Shown here one piece after another: positions 1 through 11,131 of a stretch of DNA of 64,000 nucleotides. Below the pieces are notes generated by a model. The model was given only the letters and a program-made list of their open reading frames with translations. It was not told the origin of the DNA and searched no databases. Every line of letters starts with the position of its first letter. Positions within the stretch are counted from its first letter, which is position 1. Made by a program: the position numbers and the translations under genes. This stretch comes from Bombyx mori (lineage: Eukaryota; Arthropoda; Insecta; Lepidoptera; Bombycidae): contig NC_085124.1 of NCBI RefSeq assembly GCF_030269925.1, positions 3,844,001-3,908,000 of the forward strand, in the 5' to 3' direction.

Positions 1-679
1 TCTTTATGATGGTAAGATTTTACTGCTACTCCCAAATGAGCCAACTGTGGTGTTGAATTCTTACTCACTAGGTGAGAATTTGACCAAATCTCTAGGTTAA
101 TTTTCGTGAAAAAAATCCGTGCGAAAATTAAATATAACTTTTTAGGAGAAGATCGATGTTATTTAAGCGTACAATAATACATACACTACATAAACGACAT
201 GCTACCTCTGGGTTACTTACTACCTATCTAGGAGAAATTGGGTGTATTAAATAAAATAATTATATTTTGGATTACTTTATTTATTATTTATACATATACT
301 TTATTTATTATTTATACATTAGTGCAAAATAATTACGTATTTTATCTCTGTACGCCATCTATCATCCACCGCACTTGACGGTCACCAGCACTCATCTCTT
401 CTATCATTTTTATATCTTGTTATATCTTTTATATTCTTGTCTATATTATTTTTAATGTAGTACACTACCTATATCAATGTTTATGTTATTATATTTTCTG
501 TGGCTACGTGTATTTGTGCGTTTATGTAAGTAACATTTTATTAATAAAAGTATATTAAAATTTATATGACTTTACTTTGACTGACACGTTAATTGGGTAT
601 GTCGCTCCCTAAAGTTCTTCTACACCTGTTAATTTAATTATTATTCCGGCAATCTTCTCTCATACATTGCCTATATTCT
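1..679. other. Presumed SNMP1 intron, AT-rich
   Basis: No coding exon is recognisable here. It presumably belongs to the intron before the first SNMP1 exon in the window, because that exon begins at a splice acceptor. The only local structure is a direct duplication of a 22-base AT-rich unit at 274-295 and 298-319. Confidence 0.5.
274..319. repeat. Short direct tandem duplication
   Basis: Two exact copies of a 22-base AT-rich unit (274-295 and 298-319) are separated by two bases. It looks like a replication-slippage product and has no evident function. Confidence 0.8.
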
Positions 680-1034
680 AATACTAACTTTTGCCCGCGA
701 CTCGGTCCGCGTGGAATAGTTACTTTGGCATAACGCTAAATTTTACTCCCCACTTCATTTACGTAGAAAGTGAAAATATTTTTTAATTGTAGAATGTTAA
801 GGAGCTATTTAAACCCTTATTTTGAAACATTTCTTATTGGTGTTTCACTTGTATTGGTCTTACCGTGATGTTATATAACCTATAGCCTTCCTCAATAAAC
901 GGGCTATCCAAAACTGAAAGATTTTTAAATTTAAACTTTTTAAACTGAAAGTTTTTTTTTAAATCGGATAAGTAGTTTGTGAGATTAGCGCGTTCAAACA
1001 AACAAACTCTTCAGCTTTATAATATTAGTATAGA
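680..1034 (+). repeat. Dispersed lepidopteran repeat ending in the 'ttataatattagtatagat' tail
   Basis: The stretch ends with 'tttataatattagtatagat' preceded by an (ACAA)n-type run. The same ending recurs twice at 21910-22040. This end is common in lepidopteran introns (non-autonomous RTE- or Helitron-like repeats). It sits 70 bases upstream of an SNMP1 splice acceptor. The exact class is uncertain. Confidence 0.55.
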
Positions 1035-1103
1035 TTCCTGTCTATTGTTATGCTTTTCTGTGTTTTATTTTTTAAAAAAATAACATGAATATTTCATCAT
1101 CAG

Positions 1104-1361
1104 GCTATGGCGCTTACCGTTTATCGAGAAAAGCCTGCAATGCTGAACGTCGCTGCTAAAGCTATCAATGGAATCTTCGACAGCCCAAGCGACGTCTTCA
1201 TGAGGGTCAAAGCCTTGGACATCCTCTTCCGCGGCATAATCATCAACTGTGATAGAACAGAATTTGCTCCGAAAGCCGCCTGCACCACGATAAAGAAGGA
1301 AGCGCCTAATGGAATTGTTTTCGAACCAAATAATCAGCTTAGATTCTCTCTATTTGGTGTG
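1104..1361 (+). CDS. SNMP1: SNMP1 exon (first in window), ectodomain
   Basis: This exon follows acceptor 'catcatcag' and begins at GCT; the ATG at 1107 is an internal Met, not the start. It encodes 86 ectodomain residues, including the INCDRTEFAPKA segment. The end was placed at GTG|gttcgt because this keeps phase 0 and the residue spacing FG-x-RNN seen in other SNMP1 proteins; the alternative GGT|gtggtt would drop one residue. Confidence 0.85.
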
Positions 1362-4300
1362 GTTCGTAAACATTATTTATGCCTTATTTATTTGATTAAA
1401 TTATATTCGAATAGGTTAAATAATAAAATAATTGAAACTTAAAATGAAGACTAATATAATGACAATAAAAAAATACGAGATTAAGCCGTAAAGGTAGTTT
1501 TGATTGGGTTAGATAGAGACAAATAACTTAATTGTATAATTGTGTACTGTCTTCTCTTATATCACCTTTTGAATTATATTCACTGTTAATATTACATGTT
1601 TCGTTCATGACTCGGAGATTTACTTTCTAAAACAGAATATCGAATATAATGTAGAGGTCGTCGTGTTATGAGATAGCACGCATTCACAAACCACTTTCAC
1701 GATGTTAAGAATAAGAATAGAAACCAAAATCGTAAAGCTATGGATTTAACTATTGATGTTAAGACCGTATTGTCAATTCGCACGGGTCAGAATTACCGGC
1801 ACAATCTTGCCGCGATTCAAGGATCAATTGTAATCCTTCCTCCTTAGTCTGTCTCTTCATGGTTGAAGGTCGTGTCTAGCTTGAGGCGGCGATCGCCTGA
1901 TGCATCATACCTCTCTACGTCCTCCTGTCCACAGCGGTTCTTATAGCCTCGGTTATTGGTAGGCCTGTGAGCATCTTTACCAAATCTGACCAGCGGGTAG
2001 GTGTGCGTCCCCGTGATCTTCTCCCGCAAACTCGACCAACTACCATGAGCTTCTCCAGGTTATCAGGGTCTACGCTTAAACTTCGACAACAGGTGTCAAA
2101 TACCTAATTCGAAGTGAGAAAGTGAAATTTGAATTAAATGGCTTTATTAATATTATTTTTCACGTTGTAATGTCTGCTAGTTCCGTCTAACAATTAACAC
2201 CTACTAATAATAACAACGCGTTGATTTGAAAAGTCTATTGACAACACTTTGACATTGTATGTATTGAAATATTTTTTAAAACCCTGGTCGAAGCTCGCAT
2301 TCATTCAATCAAATTGTGTCGAGGTGAGCGCTTATCTAGATATATGTTGTTTTTCTTTATATGGATTACTATGTAAGCGCGTATAAAACATTTATATTTA
2401 TTTAAATATAGCTACCTGCCTTTGATAATGCTATGAAAAAACTCTGAAATGCCATAGATATAACTGAATAAAGTTTCAAATTTATTAACAGAAAAGGCAT
2501 AGATCAGCGCATAGATCGCCAACAAACAAACAAAGATACATTGATTTTTGTAGATTTATGACTGCACAGTTGCCAGTAGTGGGATATCAACGAAAATAGG
2601 TTAAGACTAAGATTTTATGGTACAATTCGCTTCCTTAATCTTGTGATAACTAATAAGCCTTATCGAGCCACGTGGTCCTGATTCGATCATGTCTAATAAC
2701 AGTTATGATATCTATTAATTTGAAATTCGTGGTCCCCTTACCCATAAAGAAATCTTACTTTTAATCCTTTTTGACGCAAAACGTTCACGTATATTGGAAA
2801 AACTGTAACCCATAATTGGATGTGACAGTAATCGTTTGGATCCTCTGGGTCTGCGCAAGAACTTCGCTTCTCTCTGTATTTTGTACCGTATGTTCCATGG
2901 AGAGTGCTCTGAGGAATTGTTTAAGATGATTCCATCATATCGGTTTTGCCGTCGCACCGCCCGCCACCGGAGTAGAGTTCATCCATACTACCTGGAGCCA
3001 CTGCGTTCTTCCACAGTGCGTTTCTAGAGATCTTTTTTGCCATGTACCATCCGGCTTTGGAATGAGCTCCCCTCTACGGTGTTTCCCGAGCGCTATGACT
3101 TGCCGTTCTTCAAACGAGGCTTGTGGACTTAACGGCAGGCAGCGGCTTGGCTCTGCCCCTAGAATTGCTGAAGTCCATGGGCGATGGTAACCACTCACCA
3201 TCAGGTGGACCGATTGCTCATCTGCCAATAAGATTAATAAAAAATTAAATAAATAATAATAATACGCTGTTACATAGCCGGCTAGATCAGTGGTCGGCAA
3301 CTCGCAGCTCTTTGACTAATCAGCTACGGCTCTCCCGCGAAAGATTCAATTCAGCAACGGAATATTACTTATTATCTTAAAACTGGCTCATTGAATATAT
3401 TTCAATTTTCTGTTATCTATAATTGGTTCTTATGGTTGACAAGGTTACTAACTAGACTCGTGCTAAAACTTCTTTCAGCGTAACAATTCGGTGGACCCTC
3501 ACGTTGTGACAGTCAAACGTGGAGTCCAAAACGTTATGGACGTCGGTCGAGTCGTAGCGATAGACGGGAAAACCAAAATGAACGTTTGGAGGGACTCTTG
3601 TAACGAGTACCAAGGAACGGATGGCACCGTTTTCCCGCCATTCCTGACGCACAAAGATCGCCTGCAGTCATTTTCCGGGGATTTGTGCAGGTTCGGTTTG
3701 AAATTCACTTTTAGTTCGATTTAGTTTAGTTTCCTTTTAGCCTCTTTTAGTTACGTAGCGCGTAAGAGACGCTTCGTGTGAAAATTCAATCTTATTGCTC
3801 CATTGGCTTATACAAGACCCCGAAACTGTGATACTTTAAGACAATTTTTTTTGTATTGAATCTAGCGACATCTTGTAGCGAATGCCCCTAAACTTATATA
3901 TTGTTAAAGTTAAGGCATTTAATTGTTGTATAAATAAACACAGAAAAAAAAATTAAAAATTAATCATACAAGTCTTTATTTGATAAAGACAAATTTATTA
4001 AATCAATTTGTGGTTTCTGAAAATTTTACAAAATCCTTCATTAAGAATAAAATATAGGATAGGTAATATGTTACTGCCATCTACAGAAGCAATGAGAAAT
4101 TAATCGAAGCGAAGCCATCTAGTGACGGACGCCCGTAAACATTTTTGTTGAGTGCTTGAGTTGCTTATCTATAAGTAATTTATGTGTATTATATATGGGC
4201 TTATAGACCGTAATGTACACTGTTCTGTTTCTTTATTCTCAGTATTTTGATAGTGAAAAGAAACAGGTAGACTGTATATTTGATTAGTTATTTTAATAAT

Positions 4301-7300
4301 AAAAGGCGAATATAACAATTGAATGGAATAAACATATTTGTATTGACCTTTCGTGGCGTTTTCCATTACCTTGTAGAATATAATGTTCCCATTTTACGAA
4401 GAACTATTCATCTGTTAATATAAAATGAGCCTCTGTTTACGCCAACAGAATATTAGAATAAATATATAAAATACATGATTGAAAAAGTATATTTTTTTAG
4501 GTCATTCAAACCGTGGTTTCAAAAAAAGACATCGTACAATGGGATTAAGACGAATCGCTATGTCGCCAACATTGGTGATTTTGCCAACGATCCAGAATTA
4601 CAGTGCTACTGTGACAGCCCTGACAAATGCCCCCCAAAAGGCCTGATGGACTTGTACAAGTGCATCAAAGCTCCAATGTTTGTCTCCATGCCTCATTACT
4701 TGGAGGGAGACCCGGAACTGTTGAAGAACGTGAAAGGATTGAATCCTAATGCTAAGGACCATGGAATCGAAATCGATTTTGAACCGGTAAATATTTAATG
4801 TAAACAAATTACATTCGCTTACGTTTTCGTAATTCGAAGTCACAAGTAAATAAAGCATTTACGATTGATGCGGTTGTGGAGTTCTTATCTGTATTATTTA
4901 TCAGCAAAATGTTACGCTATAAGCATAAATCGTGTTATTGGTGATTCAAGTTTTTCCAATCGAAACTCGTAAATTGTAATTGGATGTATTTATTATTATT
5001 ATTATTATTTTATTGTCCTTGTAGGCAGACGAGCATACGGCCCACCTGATGGTGGGTGGTTACCGTCGCCCATGAACTTCAGCAATGCCAGAGGCAGAGC
5101 CAAGCCGCTGCCTACTGTTTACGTTTTTAATGCAACTATCAGAAGATAAATTTCTTTGAATGGTTAATACTCTGAGTCAACACAAAATCGATTTTTACAA
5201 AGACTAATAGTAAATATTTCCTGATACTGGCAAATTATGTGAGCAAAAAAATAATCTTTTTTTTTTATAATATAAAAGTTATTTTAATTTCCAAATCTAT
5301 TGCTTTTCTATGGTTTTAGATCAGTGGTACGCCGATGGTTGCTAAGCAACGCATTCAGTTCAACATACAGCTGCTGAAATCAGAAAAAATGGAATTACTC
5401 AAAGATCTTCCTGGAACTATTGTTCCTTTATTATGGATTGAAGAAGTACGATTTATTCGAATCTATATCATAATGTTTTAAACTAAAGACGTGAAATTGA
5501 ACCTCAATTGTGTTCTTAATAACAACTCTCCTGCTCTATATACAAGAAAGTATCAATATATTGGTAGGAACTCTTGTGAGTCCGCACGAGTAGGCACCAC
5601 TGCGCTGCCTATTTCTGCCGTGAAGCAGTAATGCGTTTCGGTTTGAAGGGTGGGGCAGCCGATGTAACATTTAGAAGAAGTATCAGTCAATAAAAGGCTT
5701 TCATAAACAACACTGGTTACGTCACATTATCGTTTTCATTCTCTAGAATTGCCAATTTGTGAAATATGTGGTATACTCGATTATTTTACGATTAATTCGA
5801 ATACTTTACCACGGATCTTAGATTTTAGGGGTTAGTCGGATCAGTTTCTTTGTTAACACTCGTTCCGATACCCACATATAGAAGATTCTAGTTTAGGGTC
5901 TTTTAATTTGGAACTGGTCTGAAGTCGTCGTGGCCTAACGGATAAGACGTCCGGTGCATTCGTGTTGAGCGATCCATCGGTGTTCGAATCTCAGGCGGGT
6001 ACCAATTTTTCTAATGAAATACGTACTAAACAAATGTTCACGATTGACTTCCACGGTGAAGGAATAACATCGTGTAATAAAAATGAAACCCGCAAAATTA
6101 TAATTTGCGTAATTACTGGTGGGAGAACCTCTTGTGAGTCCGCGCGGGTTCGGTTTGAAGGGTGGGGCAGCCGTTGTAACTAAACTTGAGACCTTAGAAC
6201 TTATATCTCAAGGTGGGAGGCGCATTTACGTTGTAGATGTCCATGGGCTCCAGTAACCACTTAACACCAGGTGGGCTGTGAGCTCGTCTACCCATCTAAA
6301 CAATAAATAAAAAAAACATTTAATTTCTGTTTGTGATTTGAATCTAGAAAGTGATGGAAATGAAACCAAAAACACAACAAATACTATATTTACTTCATAT
6401 ATCTACTTTTATAGGTTTAGTCTGCGAGGGAATGGCATAGAATAGTTCTGAAGATTTCATTTCTACGGCGCGTAAAATTTTATTACCTATAATAAAAATA
6501 TATATGTTCCAGGGTTTGTCATTGAACAAGACATTCGTGAAAATGCTTAAAAGTCAGCTGTTTATACCGAAGCGTGTTGTCTCCGTGGTTTGCTGGTGTA
6601 TGATATCTTTTGGCTCTGTTGGGGTCATAGCCGCAATGATATTCCATTTCAAAGGTATTGGATGGTACCTAGCAAGTGCCTTATAGTTAACAAACTTCTA
6701 TCTTCTTATATATATATAAAAATGAATTGCTGTACGTTAATCTCGCTAAAACTCGAGAACGGCAGGACCGATTTGGCTAATTTTGGTCTTGAATTATTTG
6801 TGGAAGTCCAAAGAACGTTCAAAAGGTAGATAAATATGAAAATTCCCGGAGTTACATAAAAATAACAATTTTGTTTTTCCTTTGATGTGTCCCCCGTCGG
6901 ACAGATTCCTTTTGTTTGTTTTAAGTTTATTTTATACAAAAGTTTAGGCCTTTTATTTATCGACTGAGGCACTACGAAGTTTGCCGGGTCTGCTAGTACG
7001 AAATATATATTTCTACAACTACGCCACTACAACATTATAGCATCGTTTTAACTTTAAAACAGTCTCTATATGTACAAATTATCATAAACTATATTCTTAA
7101 TACCAAAATTTATTCACTTTTTATATTATTGAACATATTCTAGATGCGAAATTGTGAAATACTTATCAGATGTCAATCAATGCTAATAACATAATTTTTC
7201 ATTATCAGATTTTAACTATTTTTCGTTGAAATATTATTGTCTAACCATCAGGTGATATAATGCACTTGGCTGTGGCAGGAGACAACTCAGTTTCCAAAAT

Positions 7301-7373
7301 AAAACCTGAAAACGAAGAAAATAAAGAAGTGGGCGTTATGGGCCAGAATCAAGAACCAGCCAAAGTGATGTAA
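1104..7373 (+). CDS. SNMP1: Sensory neuron membrane protein 1, C-terminal 381 residues (six exons)
   Basis: CD36-family membrane protein. SNMP1 lies in the dendritic membrane of pheromone-sensing neurons and helps pass lipid ligands to odorant receptors. The coding join is 1104-1361, 3479-3690, 4501-4786, 5320-5445, 6513-6654 and 7252-7373, with intron phases 0, 2, 0, 0 and 1. All junctions are GT-AG and keep the frame, and the stop is TAA at 7371. The product shows the CD36 ectodomain with the conserved cysteine cluster (local C192, C194, C200, C211), then the second transmembrane helix (about 318-340) and a short cytosolic tail ending in PAKVM. SNMP1 proteins are about 520-530 residues, so roughly the first 140, including the first membrane helix, lie before the window. 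SNMP1 rather than SNMP2 is my call from recognised family sequence. The gene faces the UGT tail to tail. Confidence 0.9.
1825..2095 (-). repeat. Possible decayed LINE ORF 3' segment
   Basis: A GC-richer island inside the SNMP1 intron. Read on the minus strand, it resembles the tail of a non-LTR retrotransposon ORF (basic and proline-rich, then a WSD-like region). Frames are broken, so this is a weak call. Confidence 0.3.
2828..3240 (+). repeat. 5'-truncated non-LTR retrotransposon (end of reverse transcriptase plus 3' tail)
   Basis: On the + strand a broken frame reads LRKNFASLCILYRMFHGECS, a gap, then SRVHPYYLEPLRSSTVRF and, past a stop, LWNELPSTVFPERYDLPFFK. These are typical of the C-terminal end of insect LINE reverse transcriptases. 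The 3' tail 'caggcagcggcttggctctgcc...gggcgatggtaaccactc' recurs in this window at 4988, 17127, 31102, 47430 and 61125. The copy is decayed and sits in the SNMP1 intron. The clade is not determined. Confidence 0.7.
3479..3690 (+). CDS. SNMP1: SNMP1 exon, ectodomain
   Basis: It is bounded by acceptor 'cttctttcag' and donor 'gttcgg'. It encodes 70 complete residues, including DPHVVTVKRG and the GTDGTVFPPF motif typical of the CD36/SNMP ectodomain. It ends in phase 2 (AG|), completing an Arg codon with the next exon. Confidence 0.9.
3691..4500 (+). other. SNMP1 intron, nothing further recognised
   Basis: Single-copy-looking AT-rich intron between two SNMP1 exons. I see no repeat family from this window and no conserved open frame in it. 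Confidence 0.6.
4501..4786 (+). CDS. SNMP1: SNMP1 exon, cysteine cluster
   Basis: Acceptor 'ttttttag' and donor 'gtaaat' bound a 286-base exon. It carries the disulfide-forming cysteines of the family (CYC, then KCPP and YKC) and the segment KGLNP...HGIEIDFEP. The open frame continues upstream of 4501, but that part is intron. Confidence 0.92.
4988..5125 (-). repeat. LINE-tail family B copy
   Basis: A (TAT)n/poly-T run is followed by 'ggcagacgagcatacggccc' and 'ggttaccgtcgcccatgaac', the reverse complement of the tail ending the LINE fragment at 2828-3240. Only the last 130 bases are present, in the SNMP1 intron. Confidence 0.7.
5320..5445 (+). CDS. SNMP1: SNMP1 exon, juxtamembrane ectodomain
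   Basis: A 126-base exon (42 codons, phase 0 at both ends) between 'tggttttag' and 'gtacga'. It begins ISGTPM and contains KQRIQFNIQL, a highly conserved CD36-family stretch. Confidence 0.92.
5561..5680 (+). repeat. Tail A fragment (silkworm SINE/LINE tail)
   Basis: It begins 'ggtaggaactcttgtgagtc' and carries 'tgaagcagtaatgcgtttcg' and 'ggtggggcagccg', the 5' half of the tail family seen over twenty times in this window. It is truncated at its 3' side. Confidence 0.7.
5922..6315 (+). mobile_element. tRNA-headed SINE with tail A (internally deleted)
   Basis: A tRNA-like head has an A-box-like 'tggcctaacgga' and a B-box-like 'tgttcgaatct', then a unique body ('ttcacgattgacttccacgg') and the common tail ending 'caataaataaaaaaaa'. 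About 70 bases of the tail, between 'gagtccgcgcggg' and 'ttcggtttgaagg', are deleted relative to other copies. It lies in the SNMP1 intron before the membrane-helix exon. Confidence 0.8.
6513..6654 (+). CDS. SNMP1: SNMP1 exon, second transmembrane helix
   Basis: It lies between 'tatgttccag' and donor 'gtattg'. It encodes GLSLNKTF followed by the basic QLFIPKR and then the hydrophobic C-terminal membrane helix. The helix contains two cysteines (CWC) at a place where I recall tryptophan-rich residues in related SNMPs. It ends in phase 1. Confidence 0.92.
6704..6996 (+). mobile_element. CTAG-terminated Helitron-like element, family H2
   Basis: It starts at 'tcttatatatatataaaa' and ends 'gccgggtctgctag' before T. 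Related copies are at 25605-25887, 42496-42764 and 63320-63590. TC...CTAG ends between A/T bases are the Helitron convention. No clear terminal hairpin is seen, so the class is tentative. It lies 50 bases past an SNMP1 donor. Confidence 0.5.
7252..7373 (+). CDS. SNMP1: SNMP1 terminal coding exon
   Basis: It follows acceptor 'ctaaccatcag'. It encodes the 39-residue cytosolic tail DIMHLAVAGD...QEPAKVM, then stop TAA (7371-7373). This tail form is characteristic of lepidopteran SNMP1. I see no convincing AATAAA close downstream, so the 3' end of the mRNA is not placed. Confidence 0.92.
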
Positions 7374-8118
7374 TGGATGATAAGGCGATTCTTTGGCATA
7401 TTTCTGCCTTGGAGTCGTCGCTACCATATCATATACAACGGACTGTGGACGCAAGTTTTTAGATTGATTATCAACCGACGTAGACTTTAGTGATGGTTTT
7501 AACTAACAACATTTTAGTTTTTAGAAGGCATCAGCTTTGATTAGTTTAGATTAGAAAATTATCATAATCTAAAATAAGTTCTAAAATTATTATTATTATA
7601 TTCTAATTCGTAAGCTGTATTCTGTAGGGTAAGAGTAATAAGCTTGAAATTTATCATCACCCGTATTTTCTCTTATGATTTAACTCAAAGTGTGAGGATC
7701 ATTATAGTCAAGTTAATGGTAGCGCTCCTCATCTCAAAATTAATAAGTTGAGAAACAACCTTAATAATATTTCAAAACAAACTTATATTGTATAATATCA
7801 ATATTAATCAATAGTATAATATCAATAGGCTATTTAAATAACTATAAATAAGATAAGACAGTGTATTAGTGTATAGTAGTGGTATTAGTATATTAATTAG
7901 ATAGTGATAGCAATTATTCTATGTGTAGTCTCGTTAGAACTCGAAATTACTTTATTATTTAGTTTTGTAGCAATAGATGTTTGTGTAATTAATAATGTAA
8001 CGTTAGATTACATCTATATTATGTCTAGAACATTTTTAGCACTACGAGAACTACACGTAAACAATTTTATATCAGATCAAGCAATTGAACAGTGCCGTTA
8101 ATTAATAAATTAAATTAA
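7374..8118. other. SNMP1 3' flank
   Basis: AT-rich sequence after the SNMP1 stop. It should contain the 3' UTR, but I see no strong polyadenylation signal in the first few hundred bases. No other gene is seen. Confidence 0.5.
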
Positions 8119-8258
8119 CTAGAGGTCCCGCAGTAGTCGAAATTCGACTATAATTAACTGGAATTGTAAGTTTGTACACTATTATAATTGTATTTTATGC
8201 TTCTATAATCACAAATTTCGCCAAGACTACACTATAAAAAATATTAACAAAGACAAAC
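8119..8258 (-). mobile_element. Truncated Helitron-like element, family H1
   Basis: The 3' end (CTAG at 8119-8122 on the minus strand), the preceding 'gcgggacct' and the hairpin-forming 'tagtcgaattt...' match the full copy at 11685-12112. The 5' part is missing. Confidence 0.7.
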
Positions 8259-9214
8259 TAAAAAAATATATTCACTGTTGTTGCATGATTTAGTTTTGGC
8301 TACATAAACTCTTTTAAATCTATAAATAGCTGTAAATCTTGCGCGGACACTTTACTTTCATAATAATCACATATTTCAATGTCCTCTCATCAGTCAGTAT
8401 ACGCTGTGATATTATTAATGTAGTTCTCTCAAAACAAGAACATAATTAAACTTGTATGAAGAAAATCTAGAAACTATAATTAATTTCTTTTTTCATTGTT
8501 TTACTAACCATAAATTTTACAAGCAAATTATCGAGGGATTTTAAATATGAATAGTTATATTTGGAAAGCTGCTAGGCAATAAGTAATCATTTATCAGCAT
8601 CTTTACTTTTTAAAGTACGGTTTTATTACGCAGGTAGGTAGATCCTTCCTTTTGTATGTTGGTAAATAATATTCAGGTCAAAATAACTTAATCAAAATAT
8701 AATATTTACTTCGATTTTGCAAGTCGCACGCATAATCAAATCTACTTTTCTATAAAAGTTTAAACTAATTTAATCTTTTAATTTAAACTTTAATTTAATT
8801 TTTCATTTAATCTTTCTATATAATATATCATACATATCATACATACATAATATATCATTAAATTTATTTTCAATAGTTATGAACGAAATGAAACTTAAAA
8901 TTCTAGAAATATTTTTTATAGAAAAATAGACGATAGTTAGCACATTATTCAAATGTTCACTAAAAACACTAGTCATCCGCGAAAACCGTGATGTATTCGA
9001 AATATTGGAAATAATGTAATGACAATGAATCACCCGAGTTTAAATAATAAAAGTAATAAATAAAAATAGCCTGTGTATAGTAGCAGTGGCCTTTCCTATT
9101 TTTCACTTTACTCCGTAATTCCTAACGGACTTTTTATACGGACGGCGGAAACGCGAGGGGTGAAATTGTATGATTTGTTTTATTTGGTCTATTTACTGTT
9201 TTTACAGGTTTAAA
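8259..9214. other. Intergenic AT-rich sequence
   Basis: No gene or recognised repeat. Short open frames here are AT-rich chance frames without conserved features. Confidence 0.5.
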
Positions 9215-9500
9215 TGTGTAATAACGGTGGTTTATTAACTATTTCGTATCTGTGAAAGTGCACAAATGTGGGAAAATGAAACAAAGGCGCTGGACGTAAC
9301 TTCTCGGGATCCTCTAAAAAGCCCACAGAAAAAATCTCAGTATATGACCACTATTTTATTGAGATTATATATTTAAGCCCACATCATCTCATCTCATTTC
9401 ATTTAATTTCATCCCAGTTGATTGATGTCTCAAATTAATCATCTTCATTTCATTTCACTCCATATTATGATTTTTCATAAAAATAAGAATATAAATTAAA
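9215..9500. repeat. Unclassified dispersed repeat U, copy 1
   Basis: Shares a diverged alignment with 49090-49335: 'gtgcacaaatgtgggaaaatgaaaca', 'cccacagaa...tctc', 'tcatcccagttga' and 'tttttcataaaa' appear in the same order in both. I do not recognise the family. Confidence 0.55.
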
Positions 9501-9681
9501 ATGAGACATGACTAAAGAATAAAAGTATTAGTTACCAGGTCATAAAATTCCTTAAAAAAAGTAATTCATAACCCCTACTTAGGTTAGACCATGTTGCGGT
9601 CTGGCTCAATCGGGTCTCAGAGTCCTTTCTATTTCTGCCGCGATACAATTTTATTGTGCATTCCGCTAAGATATCCGATAC

Positions 9682-9812
9682 TGATGGTAGGACCTCTTGT
9701 GAGTTCGCGTGGGTAGATACCACCACCCTGCCTATTTCTGCCGTGAAGCAGTAATGCGTTTCGGTTTGAAGGGTAGAGCAGCCGTTGTAACTATACTGAG
9801 ATCTTAGAAAAC
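9682..9812 (+). repeat. Tail A fragment
   Basis: It starts at 'actgatggtaggacctcttg', the common 5' junction of headless tail copies, and runs through 'tgaagcagtaatgcgtttcg' to 'actgagatcttaga'. The 3' part is absent. Confidence 0.75.
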
Positions 9813-10802
9813 CTTCATTATAATTTATAGACTATAAAATATTATTATTATTTTTAGACAACAAACCATAGTACAATCTAAGCAGCATAATATTAAAAGG
9901 TAGATAAATAAAAAACAGATGCTTAGTTTATTGGAATACGATTTTAATAGTCTTACTTTACTTTACTTACTAATAATATGTAGTATAATAATATAATTTA
10001 ATCACACCTTTTTATTTACTATCACTTTATTAAAATGTTATATTATAAATTAGCACGCGCCGAAATTTTTGACTGTTAACTAAATGTTTTAGGGAAATGA
10101 AATAAAAAAAAGCAAATTAAATAATCATATTGTTTTATTTACACTATTTAAGTATCTTATCTTATATTTTTATATTAGGAAGCTATTTCTTTAAAGCGTG
10201 TAACTAATGTTATCTCACAATTTACTACGATTCACTTTCATCGAACTCTACCGTCCCAAACCACTCTACCATCTCTACTACTCTACGTTTTAAAGGTGAA
10301 TCGAGCAAGACGGCGTAAATATAATAATAATCACCGTAATGTTTCAATTCAAATATCTTCCTGATTCGTCTCTCAGACGGAAATTGAGAAAGATCTTAAT
10401 AATATTATAACAATTTCTCAAATAAAATAATACAAACAGACATAACCTTTTAAAATCTTTAAAAATGTTTTAAAATCGATTAATGATTTATCAATTAAAT
10501 AAATAAATCACTTTCACGTTATTTATCTTAAGCTATTGGTAACATTGTTGGTAACTAATTGAACTACAACTGTAGGTACTTAAATAAATAAAACAAAATC
10601 GTGTAAATAAGATCTTAAAAGAACACTTTACCATCTTCCTTCCTATTCAAATAACCTATATCAATATTTACATCCGCCATACACGTATTTTAAAGTATCC
10701 GTGAAGAGCTCGGGCATTTGTTACGCACACAATCACGTTTAGAGGAAAATTTCAGAGTCTGGTCTCTTATATTAGTCCTAGCGCACTCAATTTATATGGT
10801 CA

Positions 10803-11131
10803 CCCATAGACACTACCCACTGTGTTACTCGCCGGATCTTCTCAGTGGTTCGCGATTCCGATCCGGTGGTAGTTTTTATTTTTATTTTTGATTGCTGGGA
10901 TGGGTAGACGAGCTCACAGCTCACCTGCTGTTAAGTGGTTACTGGAGCCTACAGACATCTACAACGTAAATGCGCCACCCACCTTGAGATATAAGTTCTA
11001 AGGTCTCAGTATAGATTCAACACTACTCTTTCTAGGACTAGTATTAGGAAACTCTCTCAGGTTGAGCCCCGTGAGCTCACTATGGCTGGTAGTAGCTGAA
11101 GTCTTAGGCTACCAGAGGATCGGTAGGGAAA
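10803..11131 (+). mobile_element. Bm1 SINE fragment, split by a nested tail A copy
   Basis: Bm1 sequence 'ctcgccggatcttctcagtg' through 'gattccgatccggtggtag' is interrupted at about 10873 and resumes near 11013 with 'tttctaggactagt...ctcaggttgagccccgtgag', ending 'ggtagggaaaa'. The interrupting piece is an oppositely oriented tail A copy. Confidence 0.8.
10874..11012 (-). repeat. Tail A copy nested in Bm1
   Basis: It reads 'gggtagacgagctcacagct', 'gttaagtggttactggagcc' and 'ataagttctaaggtctcagt' on the + strand, the 3' half of tail A on the minus strand. It is inserted in the Bm1 copy, so it is the younger of the two. Confidence 0.8.

Noticed and set aside
1107..1442. A 111-codon gene starting at ATG 1107
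   Set aside because: The ATG is an internal SNMP1 codon just after an acceptor, and the last part of the frame is intron after the donor at 1362.
3491..3724. Independent 77-codon gene
   Set aside because: It is an SNMP1 exon plus intron read-through.
4985..5010. Clustered short repeats as a possible CRISPR-like array
   Set aside because: They are simple TAT microsatellites and SINE tails; no spaced identical repeats exist anywhere in the window.
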